Shown here: positions 27,011 through 40,115 of the stretch, piece by piece
Numbering within the stretch: the first letter of the stretch is position 1
Layout of the letters: every line of letters starts with the position of its first letter
NCBI GenBank assembly: GCA_013399015.1
Contig: VWZX01006814.1
Coordinates: forward strand, 2,817,340 to 2,881,339
Length of the DNA stretch: 64,000 nucleotides
Direction: 5' to 3'
DNA from: Galbula dea
Taxonomy: Eukaryota; Chordata; Aves; Piciformes; Galbulidae
Notes under the pieces: model-generated
Seen by the model: the letters and a program-made list of their open reading frames with translations, nothing else
Databases searched by the model: none
Told to the model about the DNA's origin: nothing
Translations under genes and position numbers: made by a program

Positions 27011-30000
27011 TTAAAGTTTCAGTCCAATCCTTCCAGTACAGCACTGGGAAAACTGATGAACTTAAAGGCACAGTCCCTTGCCTGTTAGGTTTATACTGTA
27101 CACTCAGAGGAATAACTCTTATTTAAAAATCAAAGAGTTCCATTAACTGCCAAGATCTCAAAGCAGCACAGAAAACACACCTTCTCCTTGTGAAGTGCAG
27201 CTAAACAAAAGGCAAAATCTTGTAAGAAAAAGGATGATTAATAAAAGTGAGGTAATTTTCCTTTTGATTTCTGAGAGGAGGTAGCATGCAGGATGTTCCA
27301 AATGACAGAAATGATCCCACATCTTCACACTGGCCTTTAACAAGGTTAGACTTGCTACTGCAGTAAATACAATTAATAATCCCAATTAATATTGCATGTT
27401 TTGGTAGGTTGGAGAGCATGAAAGCTTTCCACAGATTACTCTTCACTCCCCAAAGCAGACGTGGCATGATGAGACGAAGGGATGGAAATGTGGAAATAAA
27501 ACTTTCCTTTTTTGTTGTTACAGAGCTCCTGATAAGCATGGGGATGAGATGAAAGGAGATGTCAGGTTTAACAAAAATAACATATTATTATTATTAATAA
27601 TTTACCTCAAGGGTACGACCCAGTGCAATAATGACTGCTCAAGGCTGTGAAACTTCACCAGCTTTGTGAACATGGCTCAGATTTGCTCGGCTTTTCCACA
27701 ATAGACCTTGGGGCAAGTTCAGCCGTGGTGTGAGGAGATGTGATTCCCAAGGTGGAGAGGCCGCATCAGTCCCTCGTGTTTCATGTAGGAAGGCTTGAAT
27801 CAGATTAACTAGCTAGAAATTCAGCTTCCTCTGGAATCAACCTTCTACCGATGCCAGTGGGAGTATTACTTGAGGGAAAATATAATGTCATGCCAGATCA
27901 TGCCTGAGATGGGATAAGCTTCATTCAGTTCCCTCTCTGACAGGAACCAGCACCCAATGCTGTGGAGAAAGATATAAGCTGGGACTGCACTCAGCTATGG
28001 TGTGGATAAATTCCCTCCAGAGCACATCCCATATTATGCCCATCACTGGAAAACAAGGGTAGGACAGTGCTGGTGGCTGCAGTCATCTTGTTTGCTCTCA
28101 ACAACAAAACGTGCAAACCTGCCTCACCACAAGCTTCAATAGGTATCTTTGAGTTAGAACCCAGAAAGATCTTGTTTTGCCTTACGTCTAAAAGCAAATA
28201 TTTTATCCACGAAAACAGATGAGATTGTTTGGGGTTTTTTTCCCCCAAACCACTATATAAACTGTATGCTTGCATAAATACACCTTTAATTCTGAAGCAA
28301 GCCAAGTGCTCTTAGTGGCACCCTTTACAACATGACAGGCATCAAACTTGTCCCTAAACACAGCCTTTTGTGAAGCTAGAGATTCAAATCCACCCAATTT
28401 ACCCATGGAATCCCAATGATCCTCAACAGCATTATCCAAACACCAGTTTGCAGAAGCTGGCTGTTGGTAATTAAGCCTTTAACATATGACTATGTGTGAG
28501 TTTGTGCTTATTGCAACAGAAGCCTTGATGGGCAAACAGGAGCCCCAAGCTAGCCATTGGTGGCAATGTGTGGATACCACAGAATTGCCTGATGGAGACT
28601 CTCAGGATTAGCAAAGCTTTCTCTGAGTCATATTTTGTACAGCCATTTTAGGGCCATCTCAATCAAAGTGACCAGACAGTCTGTGGTGTGGTGAGTATAA
28701 GATTTGCCTTGTTAAGGTAAATGGGGGAAAACTGTTCTGTGCTTTGCCAGGTGAAGTGTTAAATACAGGATCCATCACAGGGAAGGGCAGGCTTGATAGA
28801 TTACAAAGGCCATTACTTAATGGCCATGTCATCCTTTGAGCCAAGGTTTAAAGTAAATTATTTAAATTATAATATTATATCCTTTCTCCTGAGAGATCCA
28901 CAGGGCTATGCTGGCATGAATGAGTGAATGCTCATAGCCTCCAGAGGAGGCAGCCACAGCATACAGGAGCTCAGGTCAGAGTGCTCAAAATGGCTGTAAC
29001 TTCAGAAAAATGGACCTCAAGCCAAAAGCAGCAACAGTTTTGATACCAGTGAATTCCTTGCAGTCTCTCAAGATGAGTCAGTAGCTAAATCAGGTAAAAC
29101 TGCTCTGGTCTCCTGACTCTCCAGCACTGTGTTTGAACCATTAGACTCGTGCTTCCCTTTGTCCATTAGTGGCTTCATTTCTGTCTCATAGCATTAATTC
29201 AGGTTATGCTGCTTGCAGTGCTCCATATAAATGAGTTTAAGACCACACAGGTTCACAGGAATCAGTGCACTCAGGAAGTGCTATTCTCTCTCACTCACAC
29301 CCTCCCATAAAGGATCCACTGGAAGATTTTTTGTGTTCTGTCCCCTGATTACGTTGCTGGGGTGGTCACTGCCTGGACAGTCTGGGCTTACCTGTCCCTT
29401 CAGCCTGCTTCCCTGTCATGCTCTCTAAGTTGCCTTCATTCCTACTTTATACTTAGTTATTTAATTCCATTTTCTTGACATAATTTAGCCTTGGTTAACT
29501 ATATTGAAATAATGTCAAAAATATTCTTAACTGTAGGTCAAAACTGCTTATCTGCTTAAGTGCTCTAATCATGTATCTTTGCAGAAACTTTGTCAATAGA
29601 AATTTGAGATCAGAAGCCTCCTCTTCATCCTTCTTTTCCCCTAGACAGAGATCCACAAGTGCTGTGACAATATTGCAATATCCTCCGTGATTTCCAAGCA
29701 AAAAAAAAAAAAAAAAAAAAAGAGCTAATTTTTCAAACCCAGACCCCTGGAGGAAAGACCAAAGTATCCCATTTGGATATTCACTGACTAATTCCAGTCC
29801 AGAAAAGAGGCTTCAAACAAACCATTCTGTAATACAAACCACAGTGAATTAATGTTTAAAGATAGCAGGGAAATTGAGGTACACATCAGCTACAGGAAGG
29901 AACAAATTAAGAGTAGGAAGGAAGCAGCCAGTTCAGATGGCAGAGAGCTGTACTGGTTTGCAATACCTAGAACAGAGACGTCCCCCTCCTCCCCAAAGCA

Positions 30001-30327
30001 GGCTCCAGCATGTCCATGGGTTAGGCTGGTCTCATATGGAAAGGCTGTGAGATATTTATGACCCAGCCAGCATCAGCCTGAGGCCATGCAAACAGAGCTA
30101 TTGGTTTGTATTTTGGAGAGGTAATTTCACAACACTGAGTTCTTTAATGCAAAATTGAGGATGCATATGCATTTTATAGTGCTTTGGGCTACATATTCAG
30201 CCCTGGAACAGGGAGACTTGCTTAGGTGCCACAGCTAAGCAGTGACAGCTAAGCAGGGACCACCCTACCCAGCAGCCCATCCCCACCAGCTTGGGAAAAC
30301 AGCTCCATGATGAAGAGACATAGTAGA
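27011..30327. other. Intergenic stretch, AT-rich on the left
   Basis: No gene supported. It contains ATT triplet-rich DNA near 27585-27600 and the long A-run at 29700. The frames at 27201-27539 and 27991-28305 (both minus) have no recognisable domain. Confidence 0.5.
29700..29721. repeat. Poly-A tract (22 A)
   Basis: A pure run of 22 A is followed by 'gagctaattt'. It could be the tail of an old retroposed sequence, but no source gene or flanking duplication is visible. Confidence 0.9.
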
Positions 30328-30721
30328 TGTCATGGTTTTGCTGGGACAAAATCCTAGGCGAGCCATGGGCTGCAAGCCATTAGCAATTTGGAGTCAGCCA
30401 GAGCAGCTGACCTGAGTTGGCTACAGGTGTATCCCAGACCATAAATGTCATGTTCTTTATAAAGGCGGAAGTGTGCTGAGTGCAGAGGGGTTTTTGGTTG
30501 GGTCTCTTTGTTCTCCTATGGGTTGTTTTGCATTCACTGAGGTGAGTATAAATTCATTTACTTTATATTGGTATTAGTTTAACTGTTTCAGTAAATCTGT
30601 TTTTATTTCAGCCCATGGATCTTCTGCCTTTTTCCAAATTCCCTTTCTTTGCTGGGGAGGGTTTATCAGGTGATAGAGCTACTGATATCATTTAGCCCCA
30701 GATATGGGCTACCTGTAAACA
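30328..30721 (+). mobile_element. Solo LTR, copy A (ERVL-like)
   Basis: The element starts 'tgtcatggttttgctggg' and ends 'acctgtaaaca', giving TG...CA termini. Flanking bases are gtaga on the left and gtagg on the right, a 5-bp target duplication with one mismatch. A TATAAA lies at 30458-30463. It aligns along its whole length with the LTR at 49676-50095; the segment from 'gccattagc' through 'gttggctacaggtgt' is nearly the same in both. There is no internal retroviral sequence, so it is a solo LTR left by recombination. A 5-bp duplication suits the ERVL class. It is non-coding. Confidence 0.8.
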
Positions 30722-33700
30722 GTAGGTCAAAACTGGAGGTGATAGGAACAGATTCTGCTCCTCACTCGGAATGATTTGGAGCAGCAGCTAGCAGCCAGCC
30801 TCCCTGCCTGGGATTGGAGCTGCTTGGGAAGGTCCAAGCACCATCCAAAGTTGAGTTGTCAGCTGTCCCAGAGAAGTTTTTTAGGGCTCGAGAGGTCAGC
30901 TGAGCAGCGTCTTTTCTTTCCTGTCCCACTCTTCTCACTCTTTCTGCATTCCTCTTTTGTCTGCTCTAAATTGCAGTTTAATGCTCATTACCAAGTCAAC
31001 AAGTGTTAATGAGCAACGAAAAGGAGGACATTAAATGTGTGGAGGCAGAGAGGGGAGGTGAGGGCTCCAAGGAGAAGACACCTCCGTGTCATCTCTGAAA
31101 GGCAGGTGCTGAAGGCCAAGCCTCAGTCTGTTGCGTCCAACTGCTTCTTTGCAAATGCTGTCTTGTCACCTATGGGCTGTCTTCCCTCTGTAGCCCCCAA
31201 AACACAGGGGCAAACAGAGACAAGGAGGAGTAGAGCCCAGGGCAGCTGGGTGTAAGGGGAGAGGTTGTAAGATTTGTAGTCACCCTAAAGCCCTCCAGTC
31301 TGTTGGAGGCAAATTTAGCACCCGTGAAGCACAACTGCCTGTAAGGACGCCCTTTCTTCAGCTAAACCACACTGAAATGTCTCTCTGTCTGGCTACCTGT
31401 GGAAGTTTTTGTCAGTGGATGTAAAAGCACTGACATGACAGTGTCTGTGTTCTACCTCCAGGTACCCCAATTTATATTCCAGTACTTTTCTCAGCAGTTT
31501 GTGATAATATGCCAGATTTTACACCCGAATGGTTGGGGCCCTGGCATATTTCCCTGTCTGCCAACTGTTGCAAATGAAAGTGGGGATAGTGAAGCCTTCG
31601 TCAGCTAAATCTACACCCATGAGAGAGGTGTGCACGGAACCTGCAAGGCTGTAATACCTGCCTTCAGGTCATCATATTGTTTTGATCAAACTGATACAAT
31701 TTCCCAATGTGTATAAATTCTCGGGGATTTTGATTTAAATCTTGTAAGGTTTAAATGTTTTCTCATCCCTAATGAAACACTGGTTTACAATGAGAAGTTT
31801 AACAGAGTCCATAAAGCAGAGTTAAGGACCTTGTCAGCATCCAGAGGTAAAACACACAGGTAGTAAACTGTTTGCAGATTGTGTCATTTCCTGGAGTTCT
31901 TGCACAGTGTATTTACATCTTGGGTTCAAGAATAGTGCTTGCTGTTTCATCAGAAGTCAGAATATGTTTTTAAGGAGCTCTGCCTAGCCTGGAGCACCGA
32001 TGTTTGAACAGAGAAAGAAATGATTTTCAGAGAAGAGGTGCATGTCCTGGCTGTGGTCTGCAGACTGACCCATCATCTCATGGTATTTCATGCCCTGAAC
32101 TCTGCATCGACTTTGGAGGGAATTACAGGCACTGGCCTTCTTCCTTTCAGAAACACTTTATAATCAACCTGAACTGCTCTAGCAAATACTAGCAGAGTGT
32201 ATTAAAGATCCATGCCTTTCCCCCAGCCAATGCAGTTAACTAAGAAGCTTTACTTATTGAGTAAAGCTGGAATTTTACAAAAAGCTCATTTCCCAAGTAG
32301 GCAGCACAGGAAGAGAGCAGAAATTTTAAAGGCCTCTCAGCACCCTGGGTGCTCACTGAAAACTAAGTCCTTTTGAGAATCTGACTGTTAAGGTGTCACT
32401 ATGGGAGTTAGCAGAAGCATTGAGTACTTGAGAAAAACAGACTTGATTTTCATTGCCTGCAGGTATACTTACCTAGAGTTTTTCTAAGGAAAAGACTTCA
32501 AGAGAAAGTGGCTCTAACATAGTGGTTTGCTGCTCTCCTCTTTTTTTCCCTCCTCCCTTCTCCCTCTTTAGTCAGGTAGCTCAGCTCACTCAACCACTGG
32601 AAAACTACTCACATTTTTGCCAGTTGAGTTTTCTTCCCTGTGGTGGGCTGTTTTGTAGAAGCATTGAGCCTGATGCAAGGGATGAGGTGCACAGGAAGCA
32701 AAGGTGGTGTCAGGAAAACCCTCTAAGGCCAGTTTAGTCATGCACTGAAAGTCCGCAGTCCTCTGTGGAAGAAAGAGGAAGGACTCAAATCAAGTTGGTC
32801 TAATTCCACTTTAAAATCGTATTGTAACCACTTTTGTACATTACAGACACTGTTTTGTTTCCCTTCTTCAGGTAAATGTGGACTTGAGGGCAGATCAATT
32901 GTTTTGTGTCTTTAAATTTGCACAGAACCAAAATAATGATTTTGCCCTTCACTTTCTAGATACCTTAGTTCAGCAGAAGAGGCAAATGCCACACAGCTTC
33001 ATGCTAACTAAACAAAAGCAATTCCTCTCTTGCTAACAAGACTGGCAAATTAGAAGTTAAAAGACCTCCTTTTCTATCCATTTATCACTCTTTTAATCCT
33101 CCTCCCCATCTTTTCAAATCCTTGAGGGAAACAGATGAGCTTTAAGCATACCCCGGAGGTCGCTGTGGATGTGTGTTTGCACATACACATTCACTGGAAC
33201 CTTTGCACTTCGCTAATCCACACAGGTCATGATAAGCATACAAACCCCAGCCACCTTGCCCCTCAGCAAAGATTTTCTAGTCTATGCAGAGTGAAGACAT
33301 TATACTTAAGACTACAGTAGCCTATTGAAAGGTAGCATAGACTATTCACCCATCTCTTGTGAAGTATTATGATAAATAAATGGAGGCACATAAATAAATG
33401 AAGTACATTTCATGTCATAACGTATAAATCCATTTGCTTCACAAATTGCAGGACTCACTGTAGCCAGCTGACTCACTGAAAAATGCAATAGTTTTGGAAG
33501 ATGAACTAAGTAAAAAATTACATATTGTACACAAAGTTACTGAGTTACTGAACATACTCTTCATATCAAAGTGCTATCTGCATGATAATTGCAAAGCCAC
33601 AGGTAAATAATTTTATTATGCACCTTTGCCTTCATGTGTTTTGCTGTTCACCAAGGGATCAATCTTATCCCTGTGCAATTCACTAGCATTGGAGCTTTGT

Positions 33701-34664
33701 GCTTCTGAAAAGAAAGAGTGAAATTATGGCCGTCACGGAAATCAGTAGGAAAATGGACTGATATTTAAGAGGGACAGGATGTGAGTGAGACCTTGAAAGC
33801 CCCCAAGTGCCACAGCTAAAAATGGAGGGTTTTTCAAACATGCAAGATGATTAAGAACCATTATTCCTAAACTTCAAGCAGAGGAAAATGTACACAGGTA
33901 TTATGATATATCTGTAACGAATTTGTGAGTCCTACAGTAAAATAGTGCTTCAAATTTTCCCATTTATACTATAACTTTGACCAGCTTACTTGGACTTGCC
34001 AACTAAAGTCCTGAAAGCACCTGGTTTTATTTTTTACTTCTTTGTCTAATCCTTTTGAACTCTTGGGATGTAAGTTTTTGCTATAAAGCAGAGCACATGC
34101 ATAGGATGAAGATGTAATCATTTGTAAGTCTACCAACAAGAGCTTCGTAGCACTGGAAGAAAATGACACCAAGCTCTTTGTGAGGGTGGTCAGAGACTGG
34201 CATTTTCACCCATGAAGCAGCCCATCCTCTGGGCAATCTGGTGTACCTGACCATTCTCTGAGCAAGGGGAACTGGGAGTGGATAATCTTCAGAGGTGTCC
34301 ATTTGGTGACAGTGTGATCTGTGTGTACATTAGAACCGTTAACATTTTGTGTGCTAAAAATTGCTGTGGTGTTCGGGTAAGAAAATAATAGAATGAAGAA
34401 TGAGAACGGTGTAACATACGTTGCAATGTTTCTCTTTGAAAGCCAGTGTTTGATATGTGGCTGTTAGAAAGAAGGGGTTTTTTTTAAAGTCAACATGCTC
34501 TCTCAAATGCATTTCTTGGGCTTTTTAGATCTCTCTTTTCTTAATGCACTCAAATGTTAAGCATCATTCCAAACTCATGTCAATATATCTATTGACATCT
34601 TTCTTGCTGTTTTCCTCCTCTATTCTCTGTGGTATCAGTCTTGCCAACCGCTTCTGAGATCTTT
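30722..34664. other. Intergenic stretch, nothing recognised
   Basis: No gene supported and no named repeat seen. Short frames near 30776-31255 and 32522-32737 lack domains. Confidence 0.55.
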
Positions 34665-34772
34665 GGTTATGATCTAGCAAAGCCCTTAAGCACATGCTTA
34701 ACTCTAAAAATGCAAACAGTCTTTGTGAATTCAGCAGGACATTTCCTTTAACTGCTTTGCTGGGCAGGGGCC
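34665..34772. mobile_element. Palindromic MITE relic (Harbinger/Chompy-like)
   Basis: The left end reads 'gatctagcaaagcccttaag' then 'cacatgcttaact'. The right end reads 'tttaactgctttgctgggca' then 'ggggcc'. The ends are imperfect inverted copies (AGCAAAGC and TTAA shared). The centre, 'gtgaattcagcaggac', resembles the TTGAATTCAATGGGAC centre of the palindromic MITEs common in archosaurs and turtles. A non-autonomous DNA transposon of about 108 bp is the best explanation. The family name is from memory and not verified. Confidence 0.55.
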
Positions 34773-37700
34773 AAAGTGCTCAGTGCTCTACATACAGATC
34801 GAAATATAATAATTCACACACAGTTAGTTAGAAAATCACTGCAGAGTGTAAAATAAATTGGAACAGATTTTTCCCAGTCCTTTAACAGAATTTGTCCATG
34901 AAACACTACAAAATTCTATCAGCTCTGAATATAGTTTATAAATTAACGGAATTCAATTCATCAACATATGCCATGGAAAATATCTAGTTTATACACAGTT
35001 ACTTTCACATGCACATTTTTTCTCTCCATCTCTCATGCACGCACGCACACATTTACAAGACTTAGGCCTGCTCGACTCTTTCTTATGAACTATGTTCCTC
35101 AGAAATGTCATAACTTAGTTTCTTCAAAAGTTCAGAAAATCTGCACAAATTGCTAGGTAAAAGTTTATGATAGTTTAAAGCTTTTAAAAAACACTTTGGG
35201 GGAAGTTATACACAAGTTTAGCAGCAGTCTGAAGATAAGACCACACAAGACAGAGATGCAAACAAGAGACCAGCCTAGCAAGATCAGGCCAAAGTTCTGA
35301 GTTCTTGGTATACCAGCTGCCCAGATAAGGGCATAAGAACAAGGGTGTATGTGTCATGGCATTTATATATCCCAAGTTTATTCGTTCAATATACAGTAAC
35401 TAGTGTCTCAGGCTTTCCCAGGCCACAAGAGGCATACCAATATTTTCTAGTACATTATTTTTTAAATGTTTTTAATTTCATTATTTTCTCTAGTCTCTTT
35501 TTTAACCTGTGTAAACTTCTGGCACTCACAAAACCCTGTGGCAAGTTGCTGCACAGCTTAATCCATTTTGTGAAGGAATACCATCAAACACTTACCATTT
35601 GTTGCAAACCTGCTACTTCTTCATTGTCTCATGCAAGAACAAGGGGCAGCAAATGAAAAAACAGTTTGTTATTCACATTCCCTGTGCCATTCATGATTTT
35701 ATATTCCACTGTAACATATGCCCCCTTCCAAGCTTTCTTCTTAGCTGGAAAATTGTCCTCCCTCTAATCATTCTCCTGTAACATTCTTTTTACTAAGGAA
35801 GAGCTGACGTTCTGGAAGGAGTAAGCTGTCTGCTTCAACAAGGTGTTTCTAGGGTAATCTGAACTCCCAGGCTAATGAGACTTGGACAAAGAGATTTTTG
35901 CCAAGTTGTGATGGTTTAAACTTTCATGTTGTGGTAACAAACAGCTCCTCATGCATGTTCGTCCTATACTACTAAGGTTTAAGCAAAAGAACTGGTCAAA
36001 AACCAGCATGGCTATTAAGATCTGTACTATGCAATTCAGATGGTTAGCTGAAAACAACAGAACAGACAAATAAAAAAAATCCAGCTTTTTTATGCTCTTA
36101 CCAGAGTATTGTACATAGTCAAGACTGTAAGATTACCTCTGGGGCCATTAGCTGGTATTCATGCATGTTTCCAGATGGTCTTCTCCTCTGATAAAAACAG
36201 TTACTGTTAGCCTGCTTTGCATTTCTTATAAGCAGGGCTTGTCACTGCGTTTGTTCCCACAGCATTCATTTAAGTCTGCAAGGCCTAAATCTTGTATTCC
36301 TGCTATAATGCTTTGAGACCGTGAGATATGTTGCTAAAATATCAAGAAAAACAGAGGCTAATGTACTGCCTTTATTTTGCAAGTGTGTTACCTTATGAAC
36401 CTTAGTTAATTCAGTACTAAAATGGAATGAAATCTTGGCTCCACAAATGCCAGCAGCAAAACTCACACTGGCACCAAGTTGTTCAGGAATCTACTTACTT
36501 CATTTGCCCTGCCAAGTGTTGCAAATTTGTCTGTGCTGATGTCTGTAAAATGAGAAGGGAGATAGAAACACAAGGATTCAACCTCAAAACTTGGTGCTGC
36601 TCTATGGGAATCTGTAACTCTTACACTGTGCCTCCTTTCTCCTCTTTTTTTTTTTTCTTGGCTGTTTAAGTGTTTCTGGTGTGCTCAAATGGGGTAAGCA
36701 CTGGCTGTGCATCCAAATGCACCAGGTACAGTGCATCTGCACTGGGATGTTAAGGGATGTTAATGAATGCTGGCTTCAGGAGACTGGCAAGGGAAGGGCC
36801 CTGTAAGAAAAGCCTTTTCTTTTAAAAAGTTGTTCTGTGGCCCATGGCTGAGGGGCAGTTTTTAGTTCAAGTCCAATGAGTTGCTGACTTCCTCATCACT
36901 GTGCCTGAGAATTTGTGTCCTGCTGTCCAAAGGGCTGGTCTCAATTTTGCATGAAGGTCTGGATCTGGAAGTGCCAACTCTTCAAAACGTGGGTTTGAAG
37001 ATGCACCTGGTATCTGTTCGTTCTTATCCAATGGCCAGGAATCCAGCTTAATGCATTTGACTGAATGTGAGTCTTTGGAATAAGTCCTTGCTGTCTCCCA
37101 TGAATAACAGTCCTATCTTCTTTTTCATAAGGGTTCACCTTAATTTCCTTATGAAAACATAAATAATTGCTACTCTGTTCTAGCTATGGCTCTGCTTTGT
37201 TTGTGCAATGTATAACTACAAATACATTCCTCTACGTTAAGAAGGTGTACTACAAATGTTATACATTGAGAGGTAGGATGGGTCAACTAAAACATAACTG
37301 TGGGTAACACAGATACAGTTTCTACAAGACTCCAGACTAGATCAGAGACAGTGTGATTAACTATGATTAAAAGTTGGAGCTTAGACAGTGGCATGTTTTA
37401 AAGTACGTAAGTGGCTTCAATCTGTTTCCTAATGGGTGAGTGTCCACATAACAAAAGCACCACTAGAACTGGCAGTAAGTGGTACACTGGCAGCTTACCC
37501 AGAGCAACCAATGGGAAGGAGAACAAGACGGGTGGTCTCATGTATCTAGAAGGACATTTCCCAGGCAGGTTGCTGGCAAACCAATGGGTAGGCCAACTGT
37601 CCTGATGCTTGGTCTGTATTGCTAAGATGTTAACATGGCACCATTCCCTAAAGACATATTTAATCTTTGACAAGATATGTTGTTTGATAGCAGCGTTGTT

Positions 37701-39989
37701 TACACATGCATGTGCTCAGTTGAGCTGAGGTGTGCTGCATTCTTAATGCCATATCACCTACAGAGTGGTCTTCTGGGGTCATCTTCTGTAAGACTGAACG
37801 GAGAGAAAAATGGCCACATTTTAATCAGTAAACCTTGTTTTCTAAGCAGTAACTCTTTCCACAAAGATACAGTCTATGAAATCATTTAGTCACAAGAAAT
37901 AAAGCCAATGATTGATTTGTATTCTGCAATGCACCCTCTGGCTAAAACCAAGTTATATGTACCAAATGGTTGACATGGGGCTTGTGAAAGGGCAGTTATG
38001 TGAATGGCACTAGAAGAAAAATGTTAATAAAGGGCAGTCCATTGAACTGAGGTTAAATACTTTCATATTTCTCAACCAACCCAGAAAAGTCCCTGAATTC
38101 TCATTAACAAATGATCTTCATAATCTGATTTTTTAACTCATTAAGTAAGGGAGATCTTGAGGATGAAGAAATATCACTTTGTTGAAGAGAAATAAGTGTA
38201 ACAGGGATATATCTTAAAAATATAATTTATTCTTTTCATTTTCTTTAAGCATTTCTTCCTGCTTTTTTTTTTTGTTTGGGCTTTTTTATTTTTAAAGTTT
38301 GGGATCTTCTAAATGAGTGAAGTTAAAGAAGTTTTGAGGCTAGTCCCTAACCATGTGCAGGCTTATTTGTGCTCCTGAGGCAGAGCTGAGTCAGGAGGGC
38401 AGCCAGTGTTCCTGCTGCCACATCAGGCATCAGCCCTGTTCACCCTCCCTTTCTCACCCCAGTGCCCTCCGCAACACCCTCTGGGAACAGGCAGCATCTA
38501 GTCCCAACTAAGTATTTGAGGCTTTGGGGTTTTCCAGACTGGGCTGGAAGTCCCAAAGAAACAAAACCCTGCCAGGTATATTAAAGCACAGTCCTGCTTC
38601 AAGGTTAAAAATGGCCAAAATCCAATATACTGGGGAAAATATACTTTACAAAACTTAGAAAAAGCCTGTGAGTATTTGACTCGTGGTTTGGGATGTCATC
38701 AAGTTTGATGGACCAAGAGTTAGCTTGCAAGAGTTTATACTAGCCACACAGTACAAAGCTGGGGTTTAATCCAGATCATTGTGAGCCTCACTGGTGGGAT
38801 TTTAGGTCTGGTGCTTTGGGTTATCCTGTAGTTGTGCTTATTTTTAGCTGTGCCACTCAGTACAACCTGGGCTTTGTAACGCTTTGAGGATGTTAACACC
38901 TCATCTCTAATTTAAGCACATAGAAAGTCCCAGGGAAGTTTGCTTTGTATTATTATTTGCCAAGGGAAGTGACTAATAAAACGATGTGAATTGACAAGCT
39001 GAGTCCAGCATAAAGATGCACATGTGTTAAGGAGAAGCCCTGCAATGGATAGGGGGATGTACTTGGATGGAGATTCCCACTCCATGGCCAGCAGAACGCT
39101 GACCTGATACAGCAATGCAAGGATGGTGTCTCCCTCCTTGCAAAGGGATGATCTATGACACTGCATTATGGAGCAGCATATACCTTGATTTGAAATCATA
39201 TGCACAATAAGCCAACATTTGCTTTAAATTTAAAATTAGAATAAAATAGCGTTTTTGTAAGTGCACAAGCTCATTACCCATTTAGTTACAGCTGCAATGT
39301 TTGAAAGTCAGGGCATGTTTAATTTTTTACTTTTCTTTATTAAAAGTTTAACCTTTTTTGGTTAGCAAATGCTAGATTTCAAACACGTCTGTCTGTATTG
39401 ACTGAGTAGTGTTTTTTCTGCTACAGAAGTGTTTAATCCTGAGAAAACTCAGATCTGAAAACCTCTTCATTGGCTGAAGTGTTCAAAGATTTAACAAATT
39501 CAGCAAGTGGGAAAATTAATCTTTGAATAGAAGAAACAATCTGACAAAATAAACCATAAAAGTAGGTGCCAGATGTCGTAAGGAAGTTCTTCATGCAGCA
39601 TTTGCTTAATGTATACTCAAAATGCATCCACTTTTGTTCGAAGATCCAACAAAACATATGAAATTGGGTTACACCAATTCTCTTGATCTATGAATCTTCC
39701 ACTGTGTCAAAGATAATACACCAAACAAACTTACATGTAAATGGTGTGATAAAATGATCTACCGTATACATTATCATCCATTAATATTGTTGGGGCTAAT
39801 GCACTTCATCTGTCATACACTTTGTTTTATATTATCCCCACCTTACTGAAAAAATACCATAAAACCAGCTAGGTTGACTGTCATGCAAGCTACCTGCTGG
39901 AAAGCGAAAGTCCAAGGAAGTTTCCTGCCACTGTTTAACTCGTGGCTGCCAGTGAAGAAGCAAGCAGGGTGGTCTGGTGGTGAGGAAAG
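34773..39989. other. Intergenic stretch, nothing recognised
   Basis: No gene supported. T-runs occur near 36646 and 38260. A frame at 35345-35656 (+) and overlapping ones near 37398-37673 have no recognisable domain. Confidence 0.55.
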
Positions 39990-40115
39990 GTGGGTTCTGC
40001 TCTGGGCATTGCCACTGTCCTCTGGGCAAGTCACTTCATTTCTTTGCACCTGTCTCCCTCTTCAACTTATTGCCTGCCTCATTTCTTGTTTGTAAATAAA
40101 TGGGGCTGCATGTGT
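39990..40115 (+). repeat. MIR-like SINE relic
   Basis: 'tgggttctgctctgggcatt' followed by 'gccactgtcctctgggcaag' and 'tcacttcatttctttgcacc' follows the MIR order: TGGGTTC, TGCCACT, TTGGGCAAGTCACTTAA, TGTGCCTC. 'tcatttcttgtttgtaaa' follows, corresponding to CTCATCTGTAAAATGGGG. The element is on the + strand with approximate limits. Adjacent frames on the minus strand are shadows of this repeat. Confidence 0.7.
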
